Assembly: GCA_030843315.1 (NCBI GenBank)
Contig: JAUUPT010000034.1
Location: forward strand, 1-44,938
From: Bacteroidaceae bacterium
GTDB taxonomy: Bacteria > Bacteroidota > Bacteroidia > Bacteroidales > Bacteroidaceae
Length of the DNA: 44,938 bases
Reading direction: 5' to 3'
Part shown: positions 9,151-16,700 of the stretch, piece by piece
Layout of the letters: every line of letters begins with the position of its first letter
How positions within the stretch are numbered: position 1 is the first letter of the stretch
Position numbers and translations under genes: made by a program
The notes under the pieces: model-generated
The model's database searches: none
What the model was told of the DNA's origin: nothing
The model's input: only the letters and a program-made list of their open reading frames with translations

Positions 9151-10539
9151 ATGAAGAAACAAATTATAACTCTGATGTGTGCAACTGCCTTACTGAGCAG
9201 TTGCCACATCTACAAATCATACGACAGACCCGAAGACATCACCACTGCCGGGCTGTATCGTGACACGGCATCCGTAAACGATACGCTGGCAGCAGATACA
9301 GCCAACTTCGGCAACCTGCCTTGGAGGGAAGTGTTCACAGACCCGCAACTGCAGACACTTATCGAACAAGCGCTCGCCGGCAACGCCGACCTGCGCAGCG
9401 CAGCCCTGAACGTGAAGAAGGCAGAAGCCGCCCTTCTGTCCGCCCGATTGGCTTATGCTCCCATGCTGGCACTGTCTCCGCAAGGAACCGTGAGCAGTTG
9501 GGACAAAGGAAAAGCTACACAGACTTACTCGCTCCCCGTAACGGCAAGCTGGCAGATTGACCTCTTCGGCCAATTGCTGAACCCGAAGCGCGGCGCACAA
9601 GTATCGCTAAAGCAGACACAGTTCTATGAACAAGCCGTGCAGACGCAAGTCATCGCCAACGTAGCCAATATGTATTATACCCTGCTGATGCTCGACCGCC
9701 AATTGCAAATTACCGAAGGCACTGTCGACATCCTGAAGAAGAACCTGGAAACCGTGCAAGCCATGAAGGATGCAGGTATCTACGGTACCACTTCCGCTGC
9801 CGTGGAGCAGAGCCGCACCGCCTATGCACAAGTCATGGCATCCCTGCCCGGCATACGCCAGAGCATCCGCGAAACCGAGAATGCACTGTGCCTGATGCTG
9901 AACCAACCGGGACAACACATTGCCCGCAACGTGCTGGAGCAGCAACAACTGCCTACGGAGTTCTCCGCCGGCATCCCCTTGCAACTGCTGTCCAACCGCC
10001 CGGACGTGAAAGCCGCCGAGATGTCACTGGCTGCAAGCTATTATAGCACCAACAGTGCACGTGCCGCCTTCTATCCGCAGATTACATTGAACGGTTCGGC
10101 AGGCTGGACCAACAGTGCCGGTTCCGCCATCGTCAACCCCGGCAAATTGCTGGCTTCCGCCATCGGTTCGCTCACCCAGCCTTTGTTCTACCGTGGTACT
10201 AACATAGCCCGCCTGAAACAAGCCAAAGCGCAAGAAGAGCAGGCAAAGATTCAATTCCAGACTACACTGCTGAAAGCCGGAAACGAAGTAAGCAATGCCC
10301 TGTATCAGTACCAAATGGTAGCCGAAAAAGCCGCTTCCCGCGAAATTCAAGTGAATTCTGCCCGCAAAGCTTCGGAAGATACAAAAGAATTGTTTAACTT
10401 AGGCACGTCTACCTACCTGGAAGTTTTGTCTTCCGAGCAATCTTATCTCAGTGCACAGCTTTCCGAGGTATCAGACACATTCGACTGCATGCAGGCCGTA
10501 GTAAGCTTGTATCAGGCGCTTGGAGGAGGAAGAGAATAA
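9151..10539 (+). CDS. Efflux outer-membrane lipoprotein channel (NodT/OprM family)
   Basis: This is a 462-residue TolC-like factor with lipobox LSSC (lipidated Cys near residue 18 of MKKQIITLMCATALLSSCH). Typical NodT-family elements occur in order: LPWREVFTDPQLQTLIEQAL near residues 50-70, the QIDLFGQLLNPKRGA equivalent of the W-x-x-D-x-F-G motif near 130, LLSNRPDVKAAEMSLAA near 280, and a second helical repeat ending in LEVLSSEQSYLSAQLSEV near 430. It completes the tripartite pump with the two upstream genes, 31 bases after the pump stop. The linker between the genes is a run of TAG/TAA triplets. Confidence 0.95.
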   Translation: MKKQIITLMCATALLSSCHIYKSYDRPEDITTAGLYRDTASVNDTLAADTANFGNLPWREVFTDPQLQTLIEQALAGNADLRSAALNVKKAEAALLSARLAYAPMLALSPQGTVSSWDKGKATQTYSLPVTASWQIDLFGQLLNPKRGAQVSLKQTQFYEQAVQTQVIANVANMYYTLLMLDRQLQITEGTVDILKKNLETVQAMKDAGIYGTTSAAVEQSRTAYAQVMASLPGIRQSIRETENALCLMLNQPGQHIARNVLEQQQLPTEFSAGIPLQLLSNRPDVKAAEMSLAASYYSTNSARAAFYPQITLNGSAGWTNSAGSAIVNPGKLLASAIGSLTQPLFYRGTNIARLKQAKAQEEQAKIQFQTTLLKAGNEVSNALYQYQMVAEKAASREIQVNSARKASEDTKELFNLGTSTYLEVLSSEQSYLSAQLSEVSDTFDCMQAVVSLYQALGGGRE

Positions 10540-10556
10540 CTTAATACCTAATTATT

Positions 10557-11324
10557 ATGATTAGTCCATTAGCATCTGTAGATTCTACCGCAAAGATCGG
10601 TAAGAATGTAACCATTCAACCTTTCGTTTATATCGAAGACGGTGTGGAAATCGGCGATGATTGCGTAATCATGTCCGGTGCAAAGATTCTCAAAGGTACC
10701 CACATGGGAAAAGGAAACAAAGTGCATCACGGCGCCGTGTTGGGCACCGAGCCGCAAGACTTCCATTACGAGGGTGATGAGAGCCAGTTGGTTATCGGTG
10801 ACAACAACGACATCCGCGAAAATGTAGTAATCAGCCGCGCCACCTACGAAGGCGGCTGCACCCGCATCGGCAATGAGAACTACCTGATGGACGGTGTACA
10901 CCTCTGCCACGACGTGCAGATAGGCAATCATTGTGTATTGGGCATCAAGACTACCGTAGCCGGCGAATGCCAGATAGACGACTTTACCATCCTGAGCAGC
11001 AACGTCATCCTGCACCAAGCCAGCCACATCGGAAGCTGGGTACTGATACAAAGCGGATGCCGTATCTCGAAGGATGTTCCTCCTTATGTCATCATGAACG
11101 GTAATCCGGCAGAGTATCACGGTGTCAATGCAGCGGTGCTTCAGCACAAGAACGAAGTGAGCGAGCGTGTATTGAGACATATTGTAAATGCATACCGCTT
11201 GGTTTATCAAGGCAACTTCAGCCTGCACGACGCTTTGCAGAAGATTGAAGACCAGGTGCCGATGAGCGATGAGATACATAATATCATCGACTTCATCAAA
11301 GCATCCAAAGGCATTGTGAAATAA
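10557..11324 (+). CDS. LpxA-type acyl-[ACP] UDP-N-acetylglucosamine O-acyltransferase
   Basis: The 255-residue protein is a left-handed beta-helix acyltransferase. Hexapeptide repeats run from the N-terminus to about residue 175, and the family's helical C-terminal domain follows DVPPYVIMNGNPAEYHGVN. His118 in VHLCHDVQIGN aligns with the catalytic His125 of E. coli LpxA, and EPQDFHYEGDES matches the LpxA loop. LpxA transfers a hydroxyacyl chain to UDP-GlcNAc in lipid A synthesis. Bacteroides usually place lpxA beside an lpxC-fabZ fusion; that neighbour is absent, and this gene follows the efflux channel by only 17 bases. It may therefore be a second, specialised copy rather than the housekeeping enzyme, which is why no symbol is given. 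Confidence 0.88.
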   Translation: MISPLASVDSTAKIGKNVTIQPFVYIEDGVEIGDDCVIMSGAKILKGTHMGKGNKVHHGAVLGTEPQDFHYEGDESQLVIGDNNDIRENVVISRATYEGGCTRIGNENYLMDGVHLCHDVQIGNHCVLGIKTTVAGECQIDDFTILSSNVILHQASHIGSWVLIQSGCRISKDVPPYVIMNGNPAEYHGVNAAVLQHKNEVSERVLRHIVNAYRLVYQGNFSLHDALQKIEDQVPMSDEIHNIIDFIKASKGIVK

Positions 11325-11347
11325 AGGCGGAAGCCTGATCCATAGTA

Positions 11348-11399
11348 AGAGAAAGCCTCGTGAACGGTAGATTCGTCTATCATTCACGAGGCTTTCTCT
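11348..11399 (+). terminator. Terminator hairpin after the efflux/LpxA unit
   Basis: Perfect 17-base arms at 11348-11364 (AGAGAAAGCCTCGTGAA) and 11383-11399 enclose an 18-base loop, 23 bases after the LpxA-type stop codon. The A-rich and T-rich ends allow use from both strands. Confidence 0.8.
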
Positions 11400-11422
11400 T
11401 TGTTCCTTTAGCGGTTACGGCA

Positions 11423-11552
11423 GTTCCCACCATTGGGAACGCGTGTTCCCACGTTAGGAAACGAGCGTTCCCATATGGAGAAACGGTCGTTTCCACCTGG
11501 AGAAACGCGCGTTCCCAAAGTCAGAAACGAGCGTTTCCTACCCATAGGAAAC
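11423..11552. repeat. Array of six palindromic units with 22-bp period
   Basis: Units start at 11423, 11441, 11463, 11485, 11507 and 11529; units 2-5 are exactly 22 bases. Each has a GTTCCC or GTTTCC arm, six or seven variable bases, and a GGGAAC/GGAAAC/AGAAAC arm, the first being GTTCCCACCATTGGGAAC. Junctions form a second dyad of the type GGAAACGAGCGTTTCC. The array fills the gap between the convergent LpxA-type and queH genes, just past the terminator. No coding sense is apparent. Confidence 0.8.
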
Positions 11553-11589
11553 TGCAAGGCAATGGTTGCCAGCAGATTAGATGTTCATT

Positions 11590-12174
11590 TTATTCATCTT
11601 TTTTGCCCAGTCTTTGCATGCTGAACTCGCAGCCGCAATACTGCTGGTTGTAGAAGTCATACTCCCGGAGCAACTGGTTACGACGGTCTTGTAGTCCGCC
11701 TTTACGCCAGTTCTGTTCCCAGAAGATGGTGCCGGGATAGAGTGCGGCGGCACGGCGTCCGGCTTCATTAATCTGGTCGAGGCTCTTCCAACGCGAAGAG
11801 GCAAGGGTGGTAGTAAATACGGAGAAGCCATGCTCTGCGGCATAGCGGGCCGTCTCCGTGAGACGCAGGGTGAAGCATTTCAGGCATCGCCCACCCCGTT
11901 CCGGTTCGTTTTCCAGTCCTTTTATAGTGTGCAGCCAGTGTGCATAGTCATAGTCTGCATCGATGAAATCGAGGTTTTTGGAAGTTACGAAGCGAATGGC
12001 CTCATTCTTTCGTATCTCGTATTCCTCTTGTGGATAGATATTGGGATTGCAATAAAAGATGGTGGGACGAATGCCGTTTGCCAGCATACATTCGATGATG
12101 GCAGAAGAGCAAGGTGCACAGCACGAATGCAGCAGCACCTTGTCGTCACCGTTGGGAGTTTGAACCTTTAACAT
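11590..12174 (-). CDS. queH: Epoxyqueuosine reductase QueH
   Basis: This 194-residue cytosolic protein matches QueH (formerly DUF208), the non-cobalamin enzyme for the last step of queuosine synthesis, reducing epoxyqueuosine to queuosine in tRNA. Its metal-binding cysteines are in place: HSCCAPCS (Cys18, Cys19, Cys22), GGRCLKC (Cys97, Cys100) and YCGC (Cys180, Cys182). The short length and motif spacing separate it from QueG, which is larger and cobalamin-dependent. It lies 12 bases downstream of the acyltransferase-like gene and probably shares its transcript. No partner of the queuosine pathway is nearby. Confidence 0.93.
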   Translation of the reverse strand: MLKVQTPNGDDKVLLHSCCAPCSSAIIECMLANGIRPTIFYCNPNIYPQEEYEIRKNEAIRFVTSKNLDFIDADYDYAHWLHTIKGLENEPERGGRCLKCFTLRLTETARYAAEHGFSVFTTTLASSRWKSLDQINEAGRRAAALYPGTIFWEQNWRKGGLQDRRNQLLREYDFYNQQYCGCEFSMQRLGKKDE

Positions 12175-12186
12175 TGTATTTAGTGA

Positions 12187-13371
12187 TTATACTTTCAGTT
12201 TTATCTTTCCCTTCACCAGCAGCCCGGTCAGCCAAACGATGACGAGCGAGAAGATGAGGGACTTGAGTAATCCCGGAACACCGCTGCCCAAGACTGTCGG
12301 ATAATGCAGGTGCAGTAGTTGCTGGATGGCATACCATGCATAAGGAATGGTGTAGCAAGTCAACGTGGCGGTGCCTGCGGGCTTGATGATGTCGAACCAG
12401 TTGGTCTTGCCTTTCACATCCGTCAGCCAATAGAAGAAACCGAACAGGGGGAAGAACATGGCAAGGCAATAGAACAGCCAAGTGGGAGTGGCTTGTATCT
12501 TGGAGATAATCCAGTAGGGATGCGAAACAAGAGCAAGGACCAGCATACCTACACCGAGGGCACAAAGCATTCCGATGAATCGCCCCGGACGCACACGGTT
12601 GGCATAGCGCTGCATCAGCAAAGAGGTCAGTACGCCGGACATGCCGAAGGCGTGCAACGTCCAGTCACTTGGGATGAAAGGCAGCAGGATAATCCGGGTG
12701 CCGTAATCTTCCGGCAGCAAATTGGAGTGGCTGACTACGGCGAGCAACACGACTACAAACCATGCAATGGCATTCTTACGCAGGTCTTCGCGGGTGAACA
12801 GGTAGATGCCTGCACACACGGCATACGTCCAGCCGATAAGTCCGAGGATGCCCCACCAGCCAATGTGGAACGGCTTTCCGTTGATATCTTTATAGATTAC
12901 GAGGGCGGCGAGCAGAAGTACGCCCACTACCTTCATCACGGTGAAAAGGGTCTTTTTCGTTCCTTCCGCCTTGGGATATACGCCCCAGGTAAGGAAGAAG
13001 CCGATTACCATCAGGATGGAGAACCATTGGTGCGAGAGACCTCCTTCGATGCCTCCGCTGTTGAGGGCAAACAGTCCCATAGCAATCAGCGCCACCGTGC
13101 GCCAAAAGACGTGGGCAATGACTTGCAGGGTAGTATCGCCTTTCTTATACCGGTTTTGTATGGCAAAGGATACGGACATACCCATGCAGAAGAGGAAAGC
13201 AGGGAAGATGGTGTCGGAGAAGCCCATCATGTCTTCGTTCATCTCGGCGTGCATCAGCCAGTGCGGAATGTTTTTCAGTCCGGGAATGTCGTTGACAAAG
13301 AGCATGAGGAACATGGTAAGTGCGCGGAATACATCGACCGCGGCAATTCGCTGTGGTGTTAAGCTTTTCAT
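12187..13371 (-). CDS. DUF5009/HGSNAT-like membrane acyltransferase
   Basis: The 394-residue protein has about ten membrane helices and starts at the ATG at 13371 (MKSLTPQRIAAVDVFRALTM); an in-frame ATG at 13404 lies upstream of the likely transcript start. The opening R-I-A-A-V-D-V-F-R-A-L-T-M and the later GFSDTIFPAFLFCMGMSVSF are typical of the family related to heparan-alpha-glucosaminide N-acetyltransferase, common in Bacteroides. Such proteins are thought to move acyl groups onto sugars across the inner membrane, but substrates are mostly unknown. Its stop is 12 bases before queH. It diverges from the DUF6377 regulator gene. Confidence 0.82.
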   Translation of the reverse strand: MKSLTPQRIAAVDVFRALTMFLMLFVNDIPGLKNIPHWLMHAEMNEDMMGFSDTIFPAFLFCMGMSVSFAIQNRYKKGDTTLQVIAHVFWRTVALIAMGLFALNSGGIEGGLSHQWFSILMVIGFFLTWGVYPKAEGTKKTLFTVMKVVGVLLLAALVIYKDINGKPFHIGWWGILGLIGWTYAVCAGIYLFTREDLRKNAIAWFVVVLLAVVSHSNLLPEDYGTRIILLPFIPSDWTLHAFGMSGVLTSLLMQRYANRVRPGRFIGMLCALGVGMLVLALVSHPYWIISKIQATPTWLFYCLAMFFPLFGFFYWLTDVKGKTNWFDIIKPAGTATLTCYTIPYAWYAIQQLLHLHYPTVLGSGVPGLLKSLIFSLVIVWLTGLLVKGKIKLKV

Positions 13372-13401
13372 AATAACTGAGTTGTTTGGGGGTTTACGAC
13401 G

Positions 13402-13409
13402 CAAATATA
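13402..13409 (-). promoter_or_regulatory. -7 box for the acyltransferase/queH unit
   Basis: On the minus strand this reads TATATTTG, matching TAnnTTTG, 31 bases upstream of the ATG at 13371. It favours that start over the one at 13404, which would lie inside the box. Confidence 0.55.
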
Positions 13410-13453
13410 GGAAACTATTTTTTGCGGGGCTACAGCTTTGAGGGATTTCTTAC

Positions 13454-13461
13454 TATATTTG
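13454..13461 (+). promoter_or_regulatory. -7 box directly in front of the DUF6377 gene
   Basis: TATATTTG matches TAnnTTTG and ends only five bases before the ATG at 13467. If used, the mRNA would start at or next to the start codon, giving a leaderless transcript. Confidence 0.45.
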
Positions 13462-13466
13462 TTGCC

Positions 13467-15059
13467 ATGAAGAGGAAACTACTGTTCTTTTGTCTTCTTA
13501 TGGCCGCGCTTGTGCAGAATATTGCCGCTTCTGCCGATACGCTGGCTCTTGCTGCACTGACGGCCTCTCTGGATGAAGCCATCGGTGCACACGAACAGTC
13601 TGTTGCCCTGCGCGAAACACGCATTGCCCGACTGAAGCGTCAGTTGGCGGATGCCGATACCGCCAGCGTCTCTTTTTTCCGATGGAATGGCGAAATTTAT
13701 AAGGAATACAAGGCTTACATCTGCGACTCCGCCATTCACTACCTCAACATCAACCTGGACTGGGCAGAACGCCACAACCAACCGGATGCCGCCCACGAAA
13801 CGCGGTTGGAGCTTGCCTACCTGATGGCTACCGCCGGAATGTATGAGGAAGCTACCGACCTGCTGCGTCAGACGGACCGAAGTTCATTGCCCGCCCGATT
13901 ATTGCCCGATTGTTACCATTGTTACCAAAAACTTTATGAAGAACTCAGCTTTTATACACTGGACGATACCTTCAAGAAGCGCTACCAGGCATTGGCGGCA
14001 GCCTACGACGACTCGCTGATGCAAGTACTCCCGTCCACCTCCTCCCTTTATCTGGAACGGAAAGAAATGCGTGAAGCGGCAGCCGGCAATCTGGACAAGG
14101 CACTGAGCATTAACGATGCACGCCTGGCAAGCGCAACACCCGATACGCCCGAATATGCTTTGGTGACCTACCACCGCTCCCTGCTTTATCATCGGCTGAG
14201 AAACCGGGAAGAAGAGAAACGCTATCTCGCCCTGTCGGCACTCACTGATATCCGCCTCAGCATTACAGACCATGCTTCGCTCTGGACCTTGGCGGAGCTG
14301 CTCTACGAAGAGGGAGACATCGAACACGCCTACCGCTACATCCGTTTCTCCTGGAGCGAAACAAACCGGTACAATGCCCGTAGCCGCAGTTTGCAGACGG
14401 CAGGTATCCTCTCCCTGATAGACCTTACTTACCAGGCCATGAGTGAAAAACAAAACGACCGGCTCCGCCTGTATATCTGGCTCATCAGCGCCTTGACACT
14501 GATGTTAGTGGCAGCCGTCGCCTTCATCTACCGCCAGATGAAGCGCCTCTCCATAGCCCGGAACCATCTGGAGCACGCCAACGAGCAACTGCATATATCG
14601 AACCATATCAAGGAAGAATACGTAGGCCGGTTCATGAACCTATGCTCCATCTACATCAAACGGCTGGATACCTACCGGCGTATGGTCAATAAGAAGATAT
14701 CGGCAGGACAGACCGAAGAACTGCTGAAGATGGTACGCTCCAGCGAGGTACTGGATGCCGGGCTGAAAGAACTGTACGAGAACTTCGATACCGCCTTCCT
14801 GCACCTCTTCCCCGATTTTGTGAACAAATTCAACGAACTGCTGCAACCGGAAGAACGCATCGTGCTACGCAAAGGTGAATTGCTGAATACGGAGCTTCGC
14901 ATATTTGCTTTGATACGACTGGGCATTGACGATAGCTCACAGATTGCAGAGTTTCTCCGTTACTCCGTAAATACCATCTATAATTACAGAGCTAAAGTGA
15001 AGAATAAGGCCCGAATCTCCCGCGAAGACTTTGAAACGCAGCTGATGCTGATACGTTGA
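13467..15059 (+). CDS. DUF6377 membrane-anchored regulator (TPR-like sensor with C-terminal HTH)
   Basis: The 530-residue protein starts at the ATG at 13467, giving the signal peptide MKRKLLFFCLLMAALVQNIA; the open frame upstream to 13386 has no signal sense. Residues about 25-335 form a helical, TPR-like periplasmic region. A membrane helix (LYIWLISALTLMLVAAVAFI) lies near residues 340-360, followed by a coiled coil and the cytosolic DUF6377 region. The end (LRIFALIRLGIDDSSQIAEF, then RYSVNTIYNYRAKVKNKA) resembles a LuxR-type helix-turn-helix. This layout suggests a one-component transmembrane regulator sensing a glycan signal, and the three glycosidase genes that follow on the same strand are its likely targets. 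No kinase domain is seen, so it is not a hybrid two-component sensor. Confidence 0.85.
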   Translation: MKRKLLFFCLLMAALVQNIAASADTLALAALTASLDEAIGAHEQSVALRETRIARLKRQLADADTASVSFFRWNGEIYKEYKAYICDSAIHYLNINLDWAERHNQPDAAHETRLELAYLMATAGMYEEATDLLRQTDRSSLPARLLPDCYHCYQKLYEELSFYTLDDTFKKRYQALAAAYDDSLMQVLPSTSSLYLERKEMREAAAGNLDKALSINDARLASATPDTPEYALVTYHRSLLYHRLRNREEEKRYLALSALTDIRLSITDHASLWTLAELLYEEGDIEHAYRYIRFSWSETNRYNARSRSLQTAGILSLIDLTYQAMSEKQNDRLRLYIWLISALTLMLVAAVAFIYRQMKRLSIARNHLEHANEQLHISNHIKEEYVGRFMNLCSIYIKRLDTYRRMVNKKISAGQTEELLKMVRSSEVLDAGLKELYENFDTAFLHLFPDFVNKFNELLQPEERIVLRKGELLNTELRIFALIRLGIDDSSQIAEFLRYSVNTIYNYRAKVKNKARISREDFETQLMLIR

Positions 15060-15200
15060 CAATACGTCAAACGGGCTTTTACCATCCACTTTTCACTGTC
15101 CCAATACAGTGCATACACTTCTGTTTATCAACACTTTAATTAATCACAAGCATCCACCACCTCCACCTATTTCAGATACACCGATACGGGGCATTGTTAT

Positions 15201-15220
15201 CTTTCCTACCTTTGGGAAAG
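15201..15220 (+). promoter_or_regulatory. -7 box of the glycosidase operon framed by a dyad
   Basis: TACCTTTG (15207-15214) matches TAnnTTTG and is flanked exactly by CTTTCC (15201-15206) and its complement GGAAAG (15215-15220). It lies 32 bases before the GH30 start. The gap 15060-15246 holds nothing else clear apart from a small TTGAC/GTCAA dyad at the DUF6377 stop. Confidence 0.5.
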
Positions 15221-15246
15221 TTTAAGTAACCATTAAAGACAATACC

Positions 15247-16680
15247 ATGAAATTCAAACTTCTTCTTTTAGTAGGATGCTGCCTGTCCGCCGCGGCAAGA
15301 AGTCAAGTAACCGTGTACACTACTACTGCCGACCGCTCACAAAGCTTCGCCGAAACGACTCTGAAGTTCTCCGACAAACCCAAGTTTGCTCCTGTCATTA
15401 CGTTGAATCCGGCCGTACGCTATCAGTCAATGGATGGTTTCGGTGCTGCCGTCACCGGTTCCACCTGCTACAACCTGATGAAGATGGCGCCTGCCGAACG
15501 CACGAAGTTCCTGACTCGCACCTTCTCTGATAAAGACGGATTGGGTTTCAGCTATATACGTATCTCTATCGGTTGCTCCGACTTCTCACTAAGCGAATAT
15601 ACCTGCTGCGACAAGCCGGGCATCGAAAACTTCGCCCTGCAAAGCGAAGAAAAGGAATACGTGATACCTATCTTAAAGGAAATCCTCGCCATCAACCCTA
15701 CCATTAAGATACTGGGCTCCCCGTGGACTTGTCCCCGATGGATGAAGGTGGATAACCTGACGGATAGAAAGCCCTTCAACTCCTGGACAAGCGGACAACT
15801 GAACCCCGACTACTACCAGGACTACGCCGCTTACTTCGTGAAGTGGGTGCAGGCTTTCGAGAAAGAAGGCATCGATATCTACTCCATCACCCCCCAGAAC
15901 GAACCGTTGAACCGGGGTAACTCGGCTTCCCTGTTCATGGGCTGGAAAGAGGAACTGGCATTTGTGAAGGATGCGCTCGGCCCTGCCTTCAAAGCTGCCG
16001 GACTGCAAGACACCAAGATTTATGCCTTCGACCATAACTACAATTACGACAACATGGCAGATCAGCAGGGATATCCCATCAAAATGTATGACGACGAAGT
16101 GGCTGCCTCCTTCCTGACCGGTGCCGCCTATCATAACTATGGCGGCAATCGCGACGAGTTGAACAACATTCAGCGCCAGCGCCCCGACAAAGAACTTATC
16201 TTCACCGAAACCTCTATCGGAATGTGGAACGACGGGCGCAACCTGCAAAAACGACTGATGGAAGACATGCGCGAAGTAGCCCTGGGCACCGTGAACAACT
16301 GGTGCAAAGGCGTCATCGTATGGAACCTGATGCTCGACTCCGAGCGCGGTCCCAACCGCGACGGTGGCTGCCAAACCTGCTACGGCGCAGTAGACATCAA
16401 TCGGTCGGACTACAAAACCATTACTTACAATTCTCATTACTACATCATCGGTCATCTGTCATCGGTAGTGAAACCGGGCGCTTTCCGCATCGGAAGCAAC
16501 GGTTCGGCAACCAATGGTCTGATGTACTCCGCCTTCGAAAATCCCGATGGAACCGTGGCTTTTGTATTGCTGAACGAGAATGAGACGACCGCCCGAATCA
16601 GTCTGACGGCAGATGGAAAGAACTATATAGACTGCACCATCCCCGGCAAATCCGTCACCTCTTATCGCTGGAAGAAATAA
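15247..16680 (+). CDS. Glycoside hydrolase family 30 (probable beta-1,6-glucanase/glucosylceramidase type)
   Basis: This 477-residue secreted enzyme has the GH30 signature from YQSMDGFGAAVTGSTCYNL (residues 59-77) on. The acid/base Glu219 lies in TPQNEPLNRGN, and the nucleophile Glu321 lies in FTETSIGMW. A C-terminal beta-sandwich follows the barrel (about residues 405-477). The GH30 cluster with SPWTCPRWMK and the length fit subfamily 3, whose characterised Bacteroides members cut beta-1,6-glucan; the subfamily is inferred. The leader MKFKLLLLVGCCLSAAARSQ could be cut by signal peptidase I after SAAARS, although LVGC also resembles a very early lipobox. It heads a three-gene unit with GH5 (20 bases on) and GH3. 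Confidence 0.9.
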   Translation: MKFKLLLLVGCCLSAAARSQVTVYTTTADRSQSFAETTLKFSDKPKFAPVITLNPAVRYQSMDGFGAAVTGSTCYNLMKMAPAERTKFLTRTFSDKDGLGFSYIRISIGCSDFSLSEYTCCDKPGIENFALQSEEKEYVIPILKEILAINPTIKILGSPWTCPRWMKVDNLTDRKPFNSWTSGQLNPDYYQDYAAYFVKWVQAFEKEGIDIYSITPQNEPLNRGNSASLFMGWKEELAFVKDALGPAFKAAGLQDTKIYAFDHNYNYDNMADQQGYPIKMYDDEVAASFLTGAAYHNYGGNRDELNNIQRQRPDKELIFTETSIGMWNDGRNLQKRLMEDMREVALGTVNNWCKGVIVWNLMLDSERGPNRDGGCQTCYGAVDINRSDYKTITYNSHYYIIGHLSSVVKPGAFRIGSNGSATNGLMYSAFENPDGTVAFVLLNENETTARISLTADGKNYIDCTIPGKSVTSYRWKK

Positions 16681-16700
16681 CCACCATAATCCTAATTATT

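Noticed and set aside
11423..11552. CRISPR array
   Set aside because: Units are 22 bases with short, non-unique spacers and internal symmetry; no cas gene is present.
11360..11653. 97-residue plus-strand frame over the repeat array
   Set aside because: It is only the translation of the terminator arm and the palindromic units and runs into queH; it lacks coding character.
12319..13362. Long plus-strand frame opposite the DUF5009-like gene
   Set aside because: It is antisense to a membrane protein with clear helices and family motifs; its translation is a His/Gln/Glu-rich shadow.
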